64,000 nucleotides of DNA from Aeromonas lacus (GTDB lineage Bacteria > Pseudomonadota > Gammaproteobacteria > Enterobacterales > Aeromonadaceae). The notes below the pieces were generated by a model. It did no database searches. It was not told where the DNA came from and saw only the letters and a list, made by a program, of their open reading frames with translations. Where the stretch lies: positions 1-64,000 of the forward strand of contig NZ_JRGM01000131.1 in the NCBI RefSeq assembly GCF_000764665.1, read 5' to 3'. Positions 24,731 to 34,678 of the stretch are shown here, one piece after another; the first letter of the stretch is position 1, and each line of letters starts with the position of its first letter. A program made the translations under genes and the position numbers.

Positions 24731-25747
24731 GTGGTTAAGTACCAGACCCATCTGTTCTGGCTGGCATTGCTCCTTCTCTGCACGCTGTTTTGCCTCTCGC
24801 TGGCTACCGGTGCCGGCGTCTATGGTGCCCGCGAGGTGTTCGGGTATCTGACGCACAATCCCCTGTGGGTTAATGACGAGAAGCTCGCCATGGTGCTCAA
24901 TACCTTGCGACTGCCGCGCACCCTCTGTGCCATGGTGGTCGGTGCCTCTTTATCTCTGGCTGCCTCCTTGTTGCAGAGCGCGACCCGCAACCCGCTGGCA
25001 GAACCTGGTCTGCTCGGGGTTAACGCCGGGGCCGTTTTTGCGCTGGTGGTGGGGCTTACCTGGTTCGGGGTGGAGTCCGCCTACGGCTATCTGCTCTGGG
25101 CCGGACTCGGCGCGCTGCTTGGCAACGTGATTGTGCTGGGGCTCGGCATGATGATTGGCCGATCCAACCCCCTCAAGCTGATTCTGGTCGGGGTGGCGCT
25201 CTCCGCCACTTTCGGCGGTCTCTCCAGCTTTCTGCTGCTCTCCAACAAGATGGTGCTGGAGCAGTACCGCTTCTGGAACCTCGGCTCCCTGTCGGCGGCC
25301 AATCTCGATGCCATCGTCGCCGTGCTGCCCTTCGTGCTGGCGGCGTTTGTCATCACCCTGCTGCTCTGTCGCCAGCTGACCCTGATGCAGATGGGGGACA
25401 GTCAGGCCCAGGCACTCGGGATCCGCCCCAATCGGGTGCGGATTGGCGTGCTGTTGGCCGCCACCCTGTTTACCGCCAGTGCCATCGCCATCGCCGGCCC
25501 CATCGGCTTTGTCGGCTTTCTGGCCGCCTACTGTGGCCGACTGGTAGAGCCGGTGAAGCTGTCGGTGCAGGTCTGTTTCTCCGCCCTGTTCGGCATGCTG
25601 TTTCTGCTGTTGGCCGACATTCTGGCGCGCTGGCTGATCCAGCCGTTCGAGCTGCCCAACGGGGTTATTCTGGCCCTGATCGGTGCACCTGTGCTGATCG
25701 CCATTGTTCATCGCGGGGGCTTTCGTACCCTGCTGACCGTCAAGTGA
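24731..25747 (+). CDS. Iron-siderophore ABC transporter permease, FecCD family (first)
   Basis: The 338-residue membrane protein has the FecCD features: LRLPRTLCAMVVGASLSLAA near residue 60, RNPLAEPGLLGVNAGA, the coupling region LGIRPNRVRIGVLLAATL and GPIGFVGFLAA. About nine to ten hydrophobic helices are visible. It forms half of an inner-membrane channel importing ferric siderophores. The start is GTG, with AAGGAG upstream. The second permease follows after seven bases, so the genes form an operon. Confidence 0.92.
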   Translation: MVKYQTHLFWLALLLLCTLFCLSLATGAGVYGAREVFGYLTHNPLWVNDEKLAMVLNTLRLPRTLCAMVVGASLSLAASLLQSATRNPLAEPGLLGVNAGAVFALVVGLTWFGVESAYGYLLWAGLGALLGNVIVLGLGMMIGRSNPLKLILVGVALSATFGGLSSFLLLSNKMVLEQYRFWNLGSLSAANLDAIVAVLPFVLAAFVITLLLCRQLTLMQMGDSQAQALGIRPNRVRIGVLLAATLFTASAIAIAGPIGFVGFLAAYCGRLVEPVKLSVQVCFSALFGMLFLLLADILARWLIQPFELPNGVILALIGAPVLIAIVHRGGFRTLLTVK

Positions 25748-25754
25748 GGGGCTG

Positions 25755-26792
25755 ATGCGCACACCTACCGATATGCTCTGCCTGCGGGCCGGCAACCGCT
25801 CTGTGCTGATCCATCTGCCGAGCTGGCGCTGGCTGGCTCTGCTGGCCATGGCGCTGCTGGCGCTTGCTCTGCTGGCCCTGAGCGTTGGCGGCGGCAAGCT
25901 CGGCTTTGCCGGGGTGGTCAACACCCTGCTGGGGGAGGGGACCCGGCTTGAGCAGCTCACCCTGTTCAAGATCCGGCTGCCGCGCATCCTTGGGGTGGTG
26001 GTGGCGGGGGCCGCCATGGGGCTCTCCGGCTGTCTGGTGCAAACTCTGGTTCGCAATCGGCTGGCCACCCCCGACATGGTGGGAGTCAACAACGGGGCCT
26101 CTCTGGCCATCATCGTCTTCTCCCTCTATCTGACTGTGGGGAGCTGGCCCTGGTGGGCCGCGCCCATCGGAGCCATCTTCGCGGCGCTGGTGCTCTATGC
26201 CCTCTGCCGCAAACCGGGTGAGCAGGGCTATCTGTTCGTGGTGATCGGTATCGGCCTCTCCGAGCTGTTCGAGGCGCTCGGCCAGTTTGTGATGTCCACT
26301 CAGGCCCTGTTGCACCTGAGCTCCCTCTATCTGTGGAACATGGGCAGCTTTATCGCCGTGGGTTACAGCACCATCACTCCCATCGCCATCCTGTTGCTGC
26401 TGCTCTGCCCCTGGATTGTCTATCTCTCCCGCTCGCTGGCGGTGCTGCGCTTTGGTCCCGAGATGGCCAGAGGGCTTGGCGTCAACGGCGATCGGGTGCA
26501 GCTGGGCATTCTGGCGCAGGCCATCCTGGTGGCAGCGCTCGGCACCGCCATCGGCGGCCCCGTGGTCTTTATCGCCATGGCGGCCCCCATTCTCGCCTCC
26601 TGGCTGGTGAAAGATCGGGTGGTGCCGCTCTGGCTGGCGGCACTCAGCGGTGCCCTGCTGCTGCTTGCCAGCGATACCCTGGTCCGGGTGCTGGCCAGCC
26701 CCCACGAGGTGGCGACCGGCATCATGACCCGCATTCTCGGCGGCCTGTTGCTGCTTTTTCTTCTTGTTAACGATCGCCAGAGGGCTGACTGA
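25755..26792 (+). CDS. Iron-siderophore ABC transporter permease, FecCD family (second)
   Basis: This 345-residue protein repeats the FecCD pattern: IRLPRILGVVVAGAAMGLSGCLVQTLVRN, then MARGLGVNGDRVQLGILAQAIL and GPVVFIAMAAPIL. It is the heterodimer partner of the preceding permease. GAGGGG lies before the ATG at 25755. The stop codon overlaps the ATPase start codon (TGATG), a sign of translational coupling. Confidence 0.92.
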   Translation: MRTPTDMLCLRAGNRSVLIHLPSWRWLALLAMALLALALLALSVGGGKLGFAGVVNTLLGEGTRLEQLTLFKIRLPRILGVVVAGAAMGLSGCLVQTLVRNRLATPDMVGVNNGASLAIIVFSLYLTVGSWPWWAAPIGAIFAALVLYALCRKPGEQGYLFVVIGIGLSELFEALGQFVMSTQALLHLSSLYLWNMGSFIAVGYSTITPIAILLLLLCPWIVYLSRSLAVLRFGPEMARGLGVNGDRVQLGILAQAILVAALGTAIGGPVVFIAMAAPILASWLVKDRVVPLWLAALSGALLLLASDTLVRVLASPHEVATGIMTRILGGLLLLFLLVNDRQRAD

Positions 26793-27595
26793 TGACGCTC
26801 ACCGTAAATCGCCTCCATTTCGCCTATCAGCAGACCCCCATTTTGCGGGATATCTCCTTCAGCGTGCCGAGGGGCAAGCTGGTGGGGATCGTCGGCCCCA
26901 ACGGCTGCGGTAAATCGACCCTGCTCAAGCTGTTATCCGGCCAGATGAAAGCCCAAAGCGGCGAGATCCTGCTCAAGGGCAAGCCGCTTTCCAGCTACCC
27001 CATGAAGGGGTTGGCACGGGAGCTCGCCTATCTGCCCCAGCGACCGACCCTGCCTGCCGGCATTCTGGTGGAGCAGCTGGTGCAATATGGCCGCCATCCC
27101 CATCAGGGCTGGTTCAATCAGTGGGGAGAGGAGGATGCCCGCATGGTGCGCATCGCCTGCGAGCGGATGCAGCTTGAGGGGATCTGGCAGCAGAGCGCCG
27201 CATCTCTCTCCGGCGGGCAGGCGCAGCGGGCGTGGCTTGCGATGATCCTGGCGCAGGACAGCGACATGGTGCTGCTCGACGAGCCTACCAGCGCCCTCGA
27301 TATCGGCCACCAGACCGAGGTCATGGAGGCTATCCACCGCATCACCGCCGAGGGCAAAACCGTGCTGCTGGTGATCCATGATCTGGCGATGGCGGCCCGC
27401 TACTGCGACGAGCTGATCGCCATCGGCAATGGCGAGATTGCCGCCATGGGCCCGGCCCGGGAGGTGGTGACCAAGTCTCTGATTGACCGGCTCTACCAGA
27501 CCAGTGTCGACATTCTGCATGCCCCCGGTGACGGTGCGCCCGTTATCGTGCCGCGCCGCCATGAGCAAGTCAGCCAATGGCGGTCGGCCAGTTGA
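26792..27595 (+). CDS. Iron-siderophore ABC transporter ATP-binding protein
   Basis: The 267-residue protein has Walker A GPNGCGKST near residue 36, the Q-loop in YLPQRP, the ABC signature SLSGGQAQRAW, Walker B MVLLDEPTSALD and the switch His in LVIHDLAMA. It powers the two FecCD permeases from the cytoplasmic side. Its length and the FecE/FhuC-type signature fit siderophore importers. The start overlaps the stop of the upstream permease by one base. Confidence 0.94.
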   Translation: MTLTVNRLHFAYQQTPILRDISFSVPRGKLVGIVGPNGCGKSTLLKLLSGQMKAQSGEILLKGKPLSSYPMKGLARELAYLPQRPTLPAGILVEQLVQYGRHPHQGWFNQWGEEDARMVRIACERMQLEGIWQQSAASLSGGQAQRAWLAMILAQDSDMVLLDEPTSALDIGHQTEVMEAIHRITAEGKTVLLVIHDLAMAARYCDELIAIGNGEIAAMGPAREVVTKSLIDRLYQTSVDILHAPGDGAPVIVPRRHEQVSQWRSAS

Positions 27596-27601
27596 GATTG
27601 T

Positions 27602-27627
27602 GCGAAACCGGCATCGGCCTGTTTCGC
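27602..27627. other. Hairpin between ATPase and binding-protein genes
   Basis: GCGAAAC and GTTTCGC form a stem around a GC-rich interior that also pairs partly. No T-run follows, so it may be an mRNA-stability or attenuation element giving different levels of binding protein and transporter. Confidence 0.5.
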
Positions 27628-27680
27628 GAACCTTCCCACCGCTGACTTGTATGCAAGCAGCACAACACAGGAGTGAGATG

Positions 27681-28598
27681 ATGAAGCGTTTTGCCGCCCT
27701 GACAACAGCCATTCTGATGCTGGCCGCGCCGCTGGTTCAGGCGCAGGAGATGCGTGAAGTGACCGATGCGTTTGGCCAACAGGTGCAGGTGCCGGTCAAG
27801 CCACTGCGAGTGGTGACCTTGAGCGAGTTCGATCTCGACAGCGCCCTGACCCTGGGGCTGACCCCCATCGGTGCCGTCAATGGTCGTGGCCAGCCCACCA
27901 TGCCACGTTACCTGCTGGAGAAGGGGGTAAGCGATATCAAGGTGATCGGCGATCTCGACAGCCCCAATCTGGAGTCGCTGATTGCGCTGGAGCCCGACCT
28001 TATCCTGACCGGCCAGACCCGTCCCGAGCTGCTGGCCCTGCTGGGTGAGATCGCGCCGACCGTGGTCACCGGCAAGTGGGGCGAGCCGTGGCTGGATATG
28101 TTCCGCCGCACCGCTCATACCCTCAACCGCGACAAGGAGGGGGAGGCTTTCCTCAAGCGTTATGAAGAGCGGCTGGCAGAGGCGCGCAGCAAGCTGGCAG
28201 ACCATCAGGGGGAGAGCATCAGCATAGTGCGCTGGAATCCCAAGGGGCCGAGCTTTATGTATCAGGGGACGTTTGCCAGCAGCGTGGTGGAGTCGATGGG
28301 GCTGGTACGCCCAAGCAAGCAGCAGGGTACCGGCGCCCCTCACTCGCCGCCCCTGAGTCTTGAGTCCCTCAATCTGCTGGATGCCGACTGGCTGGTGATC
28401 GGTACCCTGAGCGCTACCGGCGATGCGGTGGATGCCATGCGTCAGGCGGAACAGACCCCTGCGTTCCAGCAGTTGCCGGTGATAAAGGCCAAGCGCTTTG
28501 GCGCCGTGGACGGGTCGCTCTGGACCTCAAGCGGCGGCCCGCAGGCAGCATTGCAGGTGATTGCAGATGTGGAGCAGTTGCTGGCAACCCGCAGCTGA
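27681..28598 (+). CDS. Periplasmic iron-siderophore-binding protein
   Basis: The 305-residue protein has a signal peptide ending APLVQAQE, then VTDAFGQQVQVPVKPLRVVTLSEFDLDSAL, the start of a type III (FecB/FhuD/BtuF) binding fold. ALEPDLILTG and KRFGAVDGSLWTSSGGPQAAL near the end are also typical. It delivers ferric siderophore to the preceding permeases. Two tandem ATGs (27678, 27681) share the ribosome site AGGAG. The siderophore cannot be identified from sequence, and no outer-membrane receptor gene is adjacent. Confidence 0.9.
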   Translation: MKRFAALTTAILMLAAPLVQAQEMREVTDAFGQQVQVPVKPLRVVTLSEFDLDSALTLGLTPIGAVNGRGQPTMPRYLLEKGVSDIKVIGDLDSPNLESLIALEPDLILTGQTRPELLALLGEIAPTVVTGKWGEPWLDMFRRTAHTLNRDKEGEAFLKRYEERLAEARSKLADHQGESISIVRWNPKGPSFMYQGTFASSVVESMGLVRPSKQQGTGAPHSPPLSLESLNLLDADWLVIGTLSATGDAVDAMRQAEQTPAFQQLPVIKAKRFGAVDGSLWTSSGGPQAALQVIADVEQLLATRS

Positions 28599-28645
28599 GC
28601 GCCATCGCACACTTGAGGTTGACCAAACGAAAAGATTGAGCAAAA

Positions 28646-28673
28646 GAAGAGGGAGGCTGATGCCTCCCTCTTT
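28646..28673. terminator. Bidirectional terminator
   Basis: GAGGGAGGC and GCCTCCCTC with loop TGAT, flanked by A- and T-rich bases. It separates the iron importer from the convergent cus operon. Confidence 0.88.
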
Positions 28674-28706
28674 GTTTATCCGTGCGGTCCGGAGTGAGCC
28701 GGGCAT

Positions 28707-29063
28707 TTACTGCGGCTGGAGTTTGGTGAGGGTGAGTTTGCCGGCCGGATTCTCGGCGTGAAAACGCACCGCATCCCCCACCTTCAGATCCTTGAGCAGG
28801 GCCGGATCAGCCACCCGAAACACCATGGTCATGGCAGGCATCTTGAGGTTGTTGATCGCCTCATGCTTGATGCCGATTTTGCCGTTGGCCTCGTCGAGGC
28901 GGGTAATGACCCCTTTGGTCATCACCTGCTCTCCGGTCATCTGCATATTCATCCCCTCCATCTGGGACATATCGTGCCCCTCATGGCTCATGGTCATCTC
29001 AGCCCGGGCTTGGAGAGAGGCAAGGCCAAGCAGCAATGTCAGGGTCAGCGTTTTGTAGTTCAT
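28707..29063 (-). CDS. cusF: CusF-type periplasmic copper-binding protein, Trp replaced by Met
   Basis: The 118-residue protein has a signal peptide ending LQARA, a Met/His-rich linker (MSHEGHDMSQMEGMNMQM) and a CusF OB-fold domain: GVITRLDEANGKIGIKHEAI then LKMPAMTMVF. The two metal-binding Met residues of E. coli CusF (Met47 and Met49 in PAMTM) are present. The Trp that caps the metal there (NWPAMTM) is Met here. CusF hands Cu(I) or Ag(I) to the CusCBA pump. It is the last gene of the cus operon, 44 bases after cusA. Confidence 0.88.
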   Translation of the reverse strand: MNYKTLTLTLLLGLASLQARAEMTMSHEGHDMSQMEGMNMQMTGEQVMTKGVITRLDEANGKIGIKHEAINNLKMPAMTMVFRVADPALLKDLKVGDAVRFHAENPAGKLTLTKLQPQ

Positions 29064-29107
29064 GATGGTTTCCTCATCGTTCAGTCAATATGGATCGTGA
29101 AATCGGG

Positions 29108-32100
29108 TTATTCGGATTGCGGGTTCGCGCTCTTGCCAAGGCTGCGACTGCGCCACAGGTAGTAGGCTGCAGGCAGTACCAGCAGAGTCAGCACCAGCGC
29201 GCTCACCATGCCGCCGATCATCGGCGCGGCGATGCGCTGCATCACCTCGGATCCGGTGCCGTGGCTCCACATGATGGGCAATAGGCCCGCGATGATGGTC
29301 ACCACCGTCATCATCTTGGGGCGCAGGCGCAGGGCGGCGCCGTGGATCACCGCCCGGTGCAGACCCGCTTGATCCGGTTTGCCGCTAGCCATCAGCTCAT
29401 CCCAGGCGTGGTTGAGGTAGACCAGCATCAGCACGCCCGTCTCCACCGCTACCCCGGCCAGAGCGATAAAGCCCACCCCGACCGCTACCGAGAGGTTGAA
29501 GTCGAGCAGCCAGAGGGTCCAGATCCCCCCCACTACCGCCAGCGGCAAAGTGGTGAGAATGAGCAGCACCTCCTGAAAGCGGCGAAACGCCAGATAGAGC
29601 AGCAGCACGATAATGGCGACGGTTAATGGCACCACGTAGGCGAGGCGCGCCTTGGCCCGCTCCATGTATTCGTATTGGCCCGACCAGGTGAGGGCGTAGC
29701 CCGCCGGCAGCATCAGCTGCTTGCCCACTTCGGCTTTGGCTTGCGCGACAAAAGAGCCGATATCGCGGCCGCGAATATCGACGTAGACCCAGCCGTTGAG
29801 CCGCGCGTTTTCGCTGCGCAGCATGGGGGCCTCGTCGCTGATATAGACCCGCGCCACGTCCGCCAGGGCGATGCGCGCACCGCTCGGCGTCACCACCGGC
29901 AGCAGCTCGAGGCTGGCTACCGAGTCGCGATAGCTCTGTGGATAGCGCAGGTTGATGGGGTAGCGCTCGCGCCCCTCGATGGTCTGGCCCACCTCCATGC
30001 CGCCCACTGCGGTGGCGAGCACCGCCTGCACATCGGCGATGTTGAGGCCATAGCGGGCCGCTTTCAGCCGGTCGATATCCACCTTGACGTAGCGGCCGCC
30101 CGCCACCCGCTCGGCGTAGACCGATGCCGCGCCCTCCACCTTGCCGACGATCTGCTCCAGCTGCTGGCCAAGCTGCTGGATCACCTTGAGATCCGGCCCA
30201 GCTATCTTGATACCGACCGGGGTTTTGATGCCGGTCGCCAGCATGTCGATGCGGGTCTTGATGGGGGGCACCCAGGCGTTGGTAAGGCCGGGGAAGCGGA
30301 TGAGGGAGTCGAGCTCCTCCTTGAGCTTCTCCGGAGTCATGCCGGGGCGCCACTGATCGCGTGGCTTGAGCTGGATGCTGGTCTCCATCATCACCAGATC
30401 AGCGGGGTCGGTAGCGGTCTCGGCGCGCCCCGCCTTGCCGAACACGTTCTGCACCTCGGGCACGGTACGAATCAGCTTGTCGGTCTGCTGCAAAATTTCC
30501 CGCGCCTTGCCCACCGAGATATTGGCCGCGGTGGTGGGCATATACATGATGTCCCCCTCATCGAGCGGCGGTATGAATTCGGAGCCCAGGTACTTGAGCG
30601 GCCAGAAGCCCGCGATGGTCACCACGGCGGCGATGGCCAGGGTGGTTTTCGGGCGGGCCAGCACGGCTTTCAGCAGTGGCACATAGCCCTGGCTCAGCCA
30701 GCGGTTCAGCGGGTTGGCCTGCTCGGCCAGCACCTTGCCACGGATGAAGTAACCCATGATCACTGGTACCAGCGTGATGGCGAGCGCGGCCGCCGCTGCC
30801 ATGGCGTAGGTCTTGGTGTAGGCAAGAGGGTGGAACATCCGTCCCTCCTGCGCCTCCAGCGCAAATACCGGCAGGAAGCTGATGGTGATGATCAGCAGGG
30901 AGAAGAAGATGGCGGGACCCACTTCGATGCTCGCCTCGGTGATGATGCGCCAGCGGTTCTTGTCGGTGAGCGCCTCCCGCTCCATATGCTTGTGGACGTT
31001 CTCAATCATCACGATGGCGCCATCCACCATGGCGCCGATGGCGATGGCGATACCACCAAGGGACATGATGTTGGCGTTGATCCCCTGCAGGTGCATCACG
31101 ATAAAGGCCACCAGAATAGCGATGGGCAAGGTGATGACCACTACCAGTGACGAGCGCAGATGGAACAGGAAGGCGAGGCAGACCAGCACCACTACCGCGA
31201 ACTCTTCCAGCAGCTTGCCGGAGAGGTTGTCGATGGCGCGCTGGATAAGATCGGATCGATCGTAGACGGTGACGATCTCCACCCCCTCTGGCAGGCTGCT
31301 TTTCAGCTCCGCCAGTCGCGCCTTGACCCCGTCTATGGTGTGCTGGGCATTCTCGCCGTAGCGCATCACAATGATGCCGCCCACCACTTCACCTTCGCCG
31401 TTGAGCTCGGCAATGCCGCGCCGCATCTGGGGGCCGGTGACCACATCCGCCACATCCCCTAGCAGCAGCGGAGCGCCGCGTACCGTGGTACCGAGCGGGA
31501 TCTGCTTCAGATCCTCGACGCTCTTCAAATAGCCATTGGAGCGCACCATGTACTCCGCTTCCGCCATCTCGATGACGGAGGCACCGGTCTCCTGATTGCC
31601 CTGCTTGATGGCGGTCTCGATAAGAGAGAGCGGGATGCCGTAGGCGCGCAGCTTGCCCGGGTCGACCTGCACCTGATACTGGCGCACCATGCCGCCCACG
31701 GTGGCGACTTCTGAGACCCCGTCCACCGTCTGCAGCTCGTACTTGAGGAACCAGTTTTGCAGCGAGGTGAGCTGGCTGAGGTCGTGCTTGCCGGTTCTGT
31801 CCACCAGCGCGTACTGGTAGACCCAACCCACCCCGGTGGCATCGGGGCCGAGCTGGGGTCGGGCTGAGGCGGGCAGGTTGGGGGCAACCTGGCTCAGATA
31901 CTCCAGCACCCGGGCGCGGGCCCAGTAGAGGTCGGTGTTGTCGTCAAACAGCACATAGACGAAGGAGTCGCCGAAGAAGGAGTAGCCGCGCACCGTGGTG
32001 GCCCCCGGCACCGCCAGCATGGCGGTGGTGAGCGGGTAGGTCACCTGATCCTCCACCACCTGAGGTGCTTGGCCCGGGTAGGAAGTCTTGATGATCACCT

Positions 32101-32236
32101 GCACGTCGGAGAGATCCGGCAGGGCATCCACCGGTGTCTGTTTGACCGACCAGAGCCCCCAGGCGGTGAGCATGAGGGTCAATAGCAGCACTAGGAAGCG
32201 GTTGCCCACGGACCAGCGAATGATGGAAGGGATCAT
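29108..32236 (-). CDS. cusA: Copper/silver efflux RND permease
   Basis: The 1042-residue protein is a heavy-metal RND pump of the CzcA/CusA class. It has the usual first helix followed by a large periplasmic loop, [24 protein letters not shown] near residue 400 and [19 protein letters not shown] near 930. Methionines occur in the settings of the E. coli CusA triad: [16 protein letters not shown] and [11 protein letters not shown]. This points to Cu(I)/Ag(I) rather than zinc or cobalt. It exports periplasmic metal through CusB and an outer-membrane channel. No cusC-like channel gene is present, so an unlinked one must serve. Confidence 0.95.
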   Translation of the reverse strand: MIPSIIRWSVGNRFLVLLLTLMLTAWGLWSVKQTPVDALPDLSDVQVIIKTSYPGQAPQVVEDQVTYPLTTAMLAVPGATTVRGYSFFGDSFVYVLFDDNTDLYWARARVLEYLSQVAPNLPASARPQLGPDATGVGWVYQYALVDRTGKHDLSQLTSLQNWFLKYELQTVDGVSEVATVGGMVRQYQVQVDPGKLRAYGIPLSLIETAIKQGNQETGASVIEMAEAEYMVRSNGYLKSVEDLKQIPLGTTVRGAPLLLGDVADVVTGPQMRRGIAELNGEGEVVGGIIVMRYGENAQHTIDGVKARLAELKSSLPEGVEIVTVYDRSDLIQRAIDNLSGKLLEEFAVVVLVCLAFLFHLRSSLVVVITLPIAILVAFIVMHLQGINANIMSLGGIAIAIGAMVDGAIVMIENVHKHMEREALTDKNRWRIITEASIEVGPAIFFSLLIITISFLPVFALEAQEGRMFHPLAYTKTYAMAAAAALAITLVPVIMGYFIRGKVLAEQANPLNRWLSQGYVPLLKAVLARPKTTLAIAAVVTIAGFWPLKYLGSEFIPPLDEGDIMYMPTTAANISVGKAREILQQTDKLIRTVPEVQNVFGKAGRAETATDPADLVMMETSIQLKPRDQWRPGMTPEKLKEELDSLIRFPGLTNAWVPPIKTRIDMLATGIKTPVGIKIAGPDLKVIQQLGQQLEQIVGKVEGAASVYAERVAGGRYVKVDIDRLKAARYGLNIADVQAVLATAVGGMEVGQTIEGRERYPINLRYPQSYRDSVASLELLPVVTPSGARIALADVARVYISDEAPMLRSENARLNGWVYVDIRGRDIGSFVAQAKAEVGKQLMLPAGYALTWSGQYEYMERAKARLAYVVPLTVAIIVLLLYLAFRRFQEVLLILTTLPLAVVGGIWTLWLLDFNLSVAVGVGFIALAGVAVETGVLMLVYLNHAWDELMASGKPDQAGLHRAVIHGAALRLRPKMMTVVTIIAGLLPIMWSHGTGSEVMQRIAAPMIGGMVSALVLTLLVLPAAYYLWRSRSLGKSANPQSE

Positions 32237-32312
32237 GATCTGGCTCCTTCCTCTAGGCGTGGCGTGAATGGCAGGACATGGTTGCTAGTAAAGCGGCAAG
32301 AGATCGACGGTA

Positions 32313-33845
32313 TCATGACTTCTTCTCCATCTCGGGCATCGCCATCTGATGCTGGCTATGGTCCATGCCTTCCATCTTCTCCATCTCATCCGTTGCGGGC
32401 TTGACGTCGCCGTCAGTAGCGGGTGACTTCTCCTGATAGATGGTGGTGATACGGTACTCATCCCCCTCCTGCATCACCTGCAGATGGAGGGTTTGCCCCT
32501 CGGCCAGCGTGCTCATGTCGACCCCTTCGGCGACGGTGAACTCCATCTCCATGGCGGGCCACTGCCACTCGGGGATGGGTTGGTGGGCCACCATCAGAGT
32601 GCGATTGGCCAGATCGATGCTCTGTACAGTCCCTTGAGTCCACACTTGGGCAGGGCGTACCGCCGTCATGCGCAGGAAGTCCGAGTCGATGGCCGATTCC
32701 GAATCGAGCAGGAACTGGGCCGAGCTGACTATGCTGTCATCCGCTTCCACCCCCGCCTTGATGGCCACCTTGTCGCCAAACTGGGGGCCGAGGGTGACGG
32801 CGACCGACTTGAAGTTGCCATCCCCCAGCGCCAGTACCAGCCGATCCTGACTGCCGGTGCGGATCACCGCTTCGCTCGGCACCACCAGCTGCGGTTCTCC
32901 TTTGCCAGTGCGAATGGCCACCTCGGCGAACATATTGGGTTTCAAAAACTCATCCGGGTTGTCAAAGCGCAGCCGCACCTTGAGGGTGCGAGTGGCGGCA
33001 TCCAGGGTCGGATAGAGGTAATCCACCTTACCTTGCCAGCTGCGGCCGGGTGCATAGTCCAGGGTCATGGTGACCGGATCGCCGACTTTCAGCTGGGCGG
33101 CCTGGCGCTCGAACACCTCGGCGCTGACCCACACCTGCTGCAGGGTGCTGATATTGAACAGCGCTGCGGCGGGCTCCACGTACTGCCCTTCGCGCACTTT
33201 GAGCTCAGAGACATAGCCGCTGCTGGGGGCGTAAATGCTGATGGTTTCGCGCACCTGACGGCTGCGTTTAAGGGCGGCGATTTGATCAGGCGGCACCTGC
33301 AGGGACTTGAGCTTGCCCTCGGCGGCGCGTAGCAGCAGGGGGTTGGCGGTGTTGAGGGCGAGCAGGTATTCGTGCTGGGCGTTGACCAGATCCGGCGCGT
33401 AGAGCTCGTAGATAAGGCTCCCCTTGGTGACCTTCTGCCCTTCGCTCTTGATGGCGAGGGTGCGGATCCAGCCCGCCATGCGGGCGTTGATGGCCTCCAG
33501 CCGATCTTCGTCATAGCCGACGTAACCCACGGTCTCAATCTGCTGGTGGATGGGCAACCGTTCGACCTTGGCCAGCCGTACCCCCAGATTCTGCTGGATC
33601 TCTGGGCTGATGGTGACTGTGCCCGGCGAGCCGTTTTTTTGCTCCTCATAGACGGGGATAAAGTCCATTCCCATGTTGTCCTTGGCGGGGCCGTCGCGCT
33701 TGTCGCGTGGATCCATGGGGTTGACCCAGTAGAGCGGCGTCTTCTCCTTGGCCGCGGTGTCAGCGGTGCTCTGTTTGGCGGCCCAGTAGCCGCCACCGGC
33801 GCCAAGGGCGAGCAATAGGGCCGACATCAGGATGGTCTTGTTCAT
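32313..33845 (-). CDS. cusB: Copper efflux adaptor CusB with fused CusF-like domain
   Basis: The 510-residue membrane-fusion protein has an N-terminal membrane anchor, a metal-binding segment (WVNPMDPRDKRDGPAKDNMG then DFIPVYEE) and the adaptor core at about residues 100-400. An extra C-terminal domain at about 410-480 contains QGTVQSIDLANRTLMVAHQ and PEWQWPAMEMEF, which is the CusF copper site with Trp and both Met residues. A Met/His-rich tail follows. The fusion links the chaperone to the adaptor. ATG 33845 has GGAGG upstream; a longer in-frame extension lacks signal features. Confidence 0.94.
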   Translation of the reverse strand: MNKTILMSALLLALGAGGGYWAAKQSTADTAAKEKTPLYWVNPMDPRDKRDGPAKDNMGMDFIPVYEEQKNGSPGTVTISPEIQQNLGVRLAKVERLPIHQQIETVGYVGYDEDRLEAINARMAGWIRTLAIKSEGQKVTKGSLIYELYAPDLVNAQHEYLLALNTANPLLLRAAEGKLKSLQVPPDQIAALKRSRQVRETISIYAPSSGYVSELKVREGQYVEPAAALFNISTLQQVWVSAEVFERQAAQLKVGDPVTMTLDYAPGRSWQGKVDYLYPTLDAATRTLKVRLRFDNPDEFLKPNMFAEVAIRTGKGEPQLVVPSEAVIRTGSQDRLVLALGDGNFKSVAVTLGPQFGDKVAIKAGVEADDSIVSSAQFLLDSESAIDSDFLRMTAVRPAQVWTQGTVQSIDLANRTLMVAHQPIPEWQWPAMEMEFTVAEGVDMSTLAEGQTLHLQVMQEGDEYRITTIYQEKSPATDGDVKPATDEMEKMEGMDHSQHQMAMPEMEKKS

Positions 33846-34147
33846 AACAGGCCTCCGGCGCGGATCTGCATGCAAAAAGTGCAGGAGGATAAGGCGCCCG
33901 CGAAGGCAGCAACCTTGGACGGTGAAAAGTGGGCTGGTGACATGACATCTCTTCTCTTGTGCAGGCCGCCGGGCGGGTGAGGTGCAAGGCAACACCAAAG
34001 GGGCTGGCGGCAAACGGGGCGTTGCTGACGAGTCAGCGGACGCACGGCTCCCTGTTGCTGGCGGGGCCAGTGGTCACAGGGTCAAGCGATAAAGGTGTGC
34101 AGATAGGGGCAAGGTGAGCCTTGCCCCATGCACGGGAGAAGATCGTT
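33846..34147. other. Spacer inside the cus operon
   Basis: About 300 bases between the Met-rich membrane protein and cusB with no supported gene. It holds a perfect 9-bp hairpin GGGGCAAGG-TGAG-CCTTGCCCC at 34106-34127 just after the upstream stop codon, and GCTGAC-GA-GTCAGC at 34024-34037. Neither has a T-run, so they may be RNA-stability or partial-termination elements. Confidence 0.5.
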
Positions 34148-34648
34148 CTAGTGGCGCAGCACCGACAGCATCAGGTGTCGGCGTGGCCAGGAGGGAGGAT
34201 GGGTACCGCGGGATCGCAGGAAGGGATCCCGCAACCAGTTATCAAGCAGTGCAGTTGCGAAGTTGCTGCCAAGCAGCAGGGGGAAGATCAGCAGGGCGAC
34301 CAGTACCCCCAGCAGAGCCATCGCCCCAAAGGAGAGGGCATTGACGCCGGTCTGCATCTGGCACTCATCGCCCATGGCTGACCCATCGTTTCCCTGATGG
34401 CAGGAGAGGGTCATGCCATCGCCCGGGTGATCCATGGCGGGCATTGCATGAGAGAGCTCGCCATCCGCCATCGCCATGGATGAATCGAACATCACCATCG
34501 GCAGGGGGCTGCTTTGGGTCGTCTCGGAGGAGAGGGGAGAAGCATGCCAGCTGATGCAGAGGGTCAGATTGCACACGAGCAGCAGCGCCAGCAACAGCCG
34601 GGCCAGAGCAACGCAGGGCAATCTTGCAGCAAGCTGGATGAGTGACAA
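34148..34648 (-). CDS. Met/His-rich small membrane protein, first gene of the cus operon
   Basis: The 166-residue protein has an N-terminal hydrophobic segment (LARLLLALLLVCNLTLCI), a periplasmic stretch rich in Met and His with Cys residues (MVMFDSSMAMADGELSHAM, then CHQG and CQM), and a second hydrophobic segment (ALLGVLVALLIFPLLLG). It starts at TTG with AAGGA eight bases upstream. The composition and the position between a CueR-type promoter and cusB suggest copper binding or sensing. No named family is recognised. Confidence 0.65.
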   Translation of the reverse strand: MSLIQLAARLPCVALARLLLALLLVCNLTLCISWHASPLSSETTQSSPLPMVMFDSSMAMADGELSHAMPAMDHPGDGMTLSCHQGNDGSAMGDECQMQTGVNALSFGAMALLGVLVALLIFPLLLGSNFATALLDNWLRDPFLRSRGTHPPSWPRRHLMLSVLRH

Positions 34649-34678
34649 ACTGGATATCCTTCTGGATCAGATGGTTGG

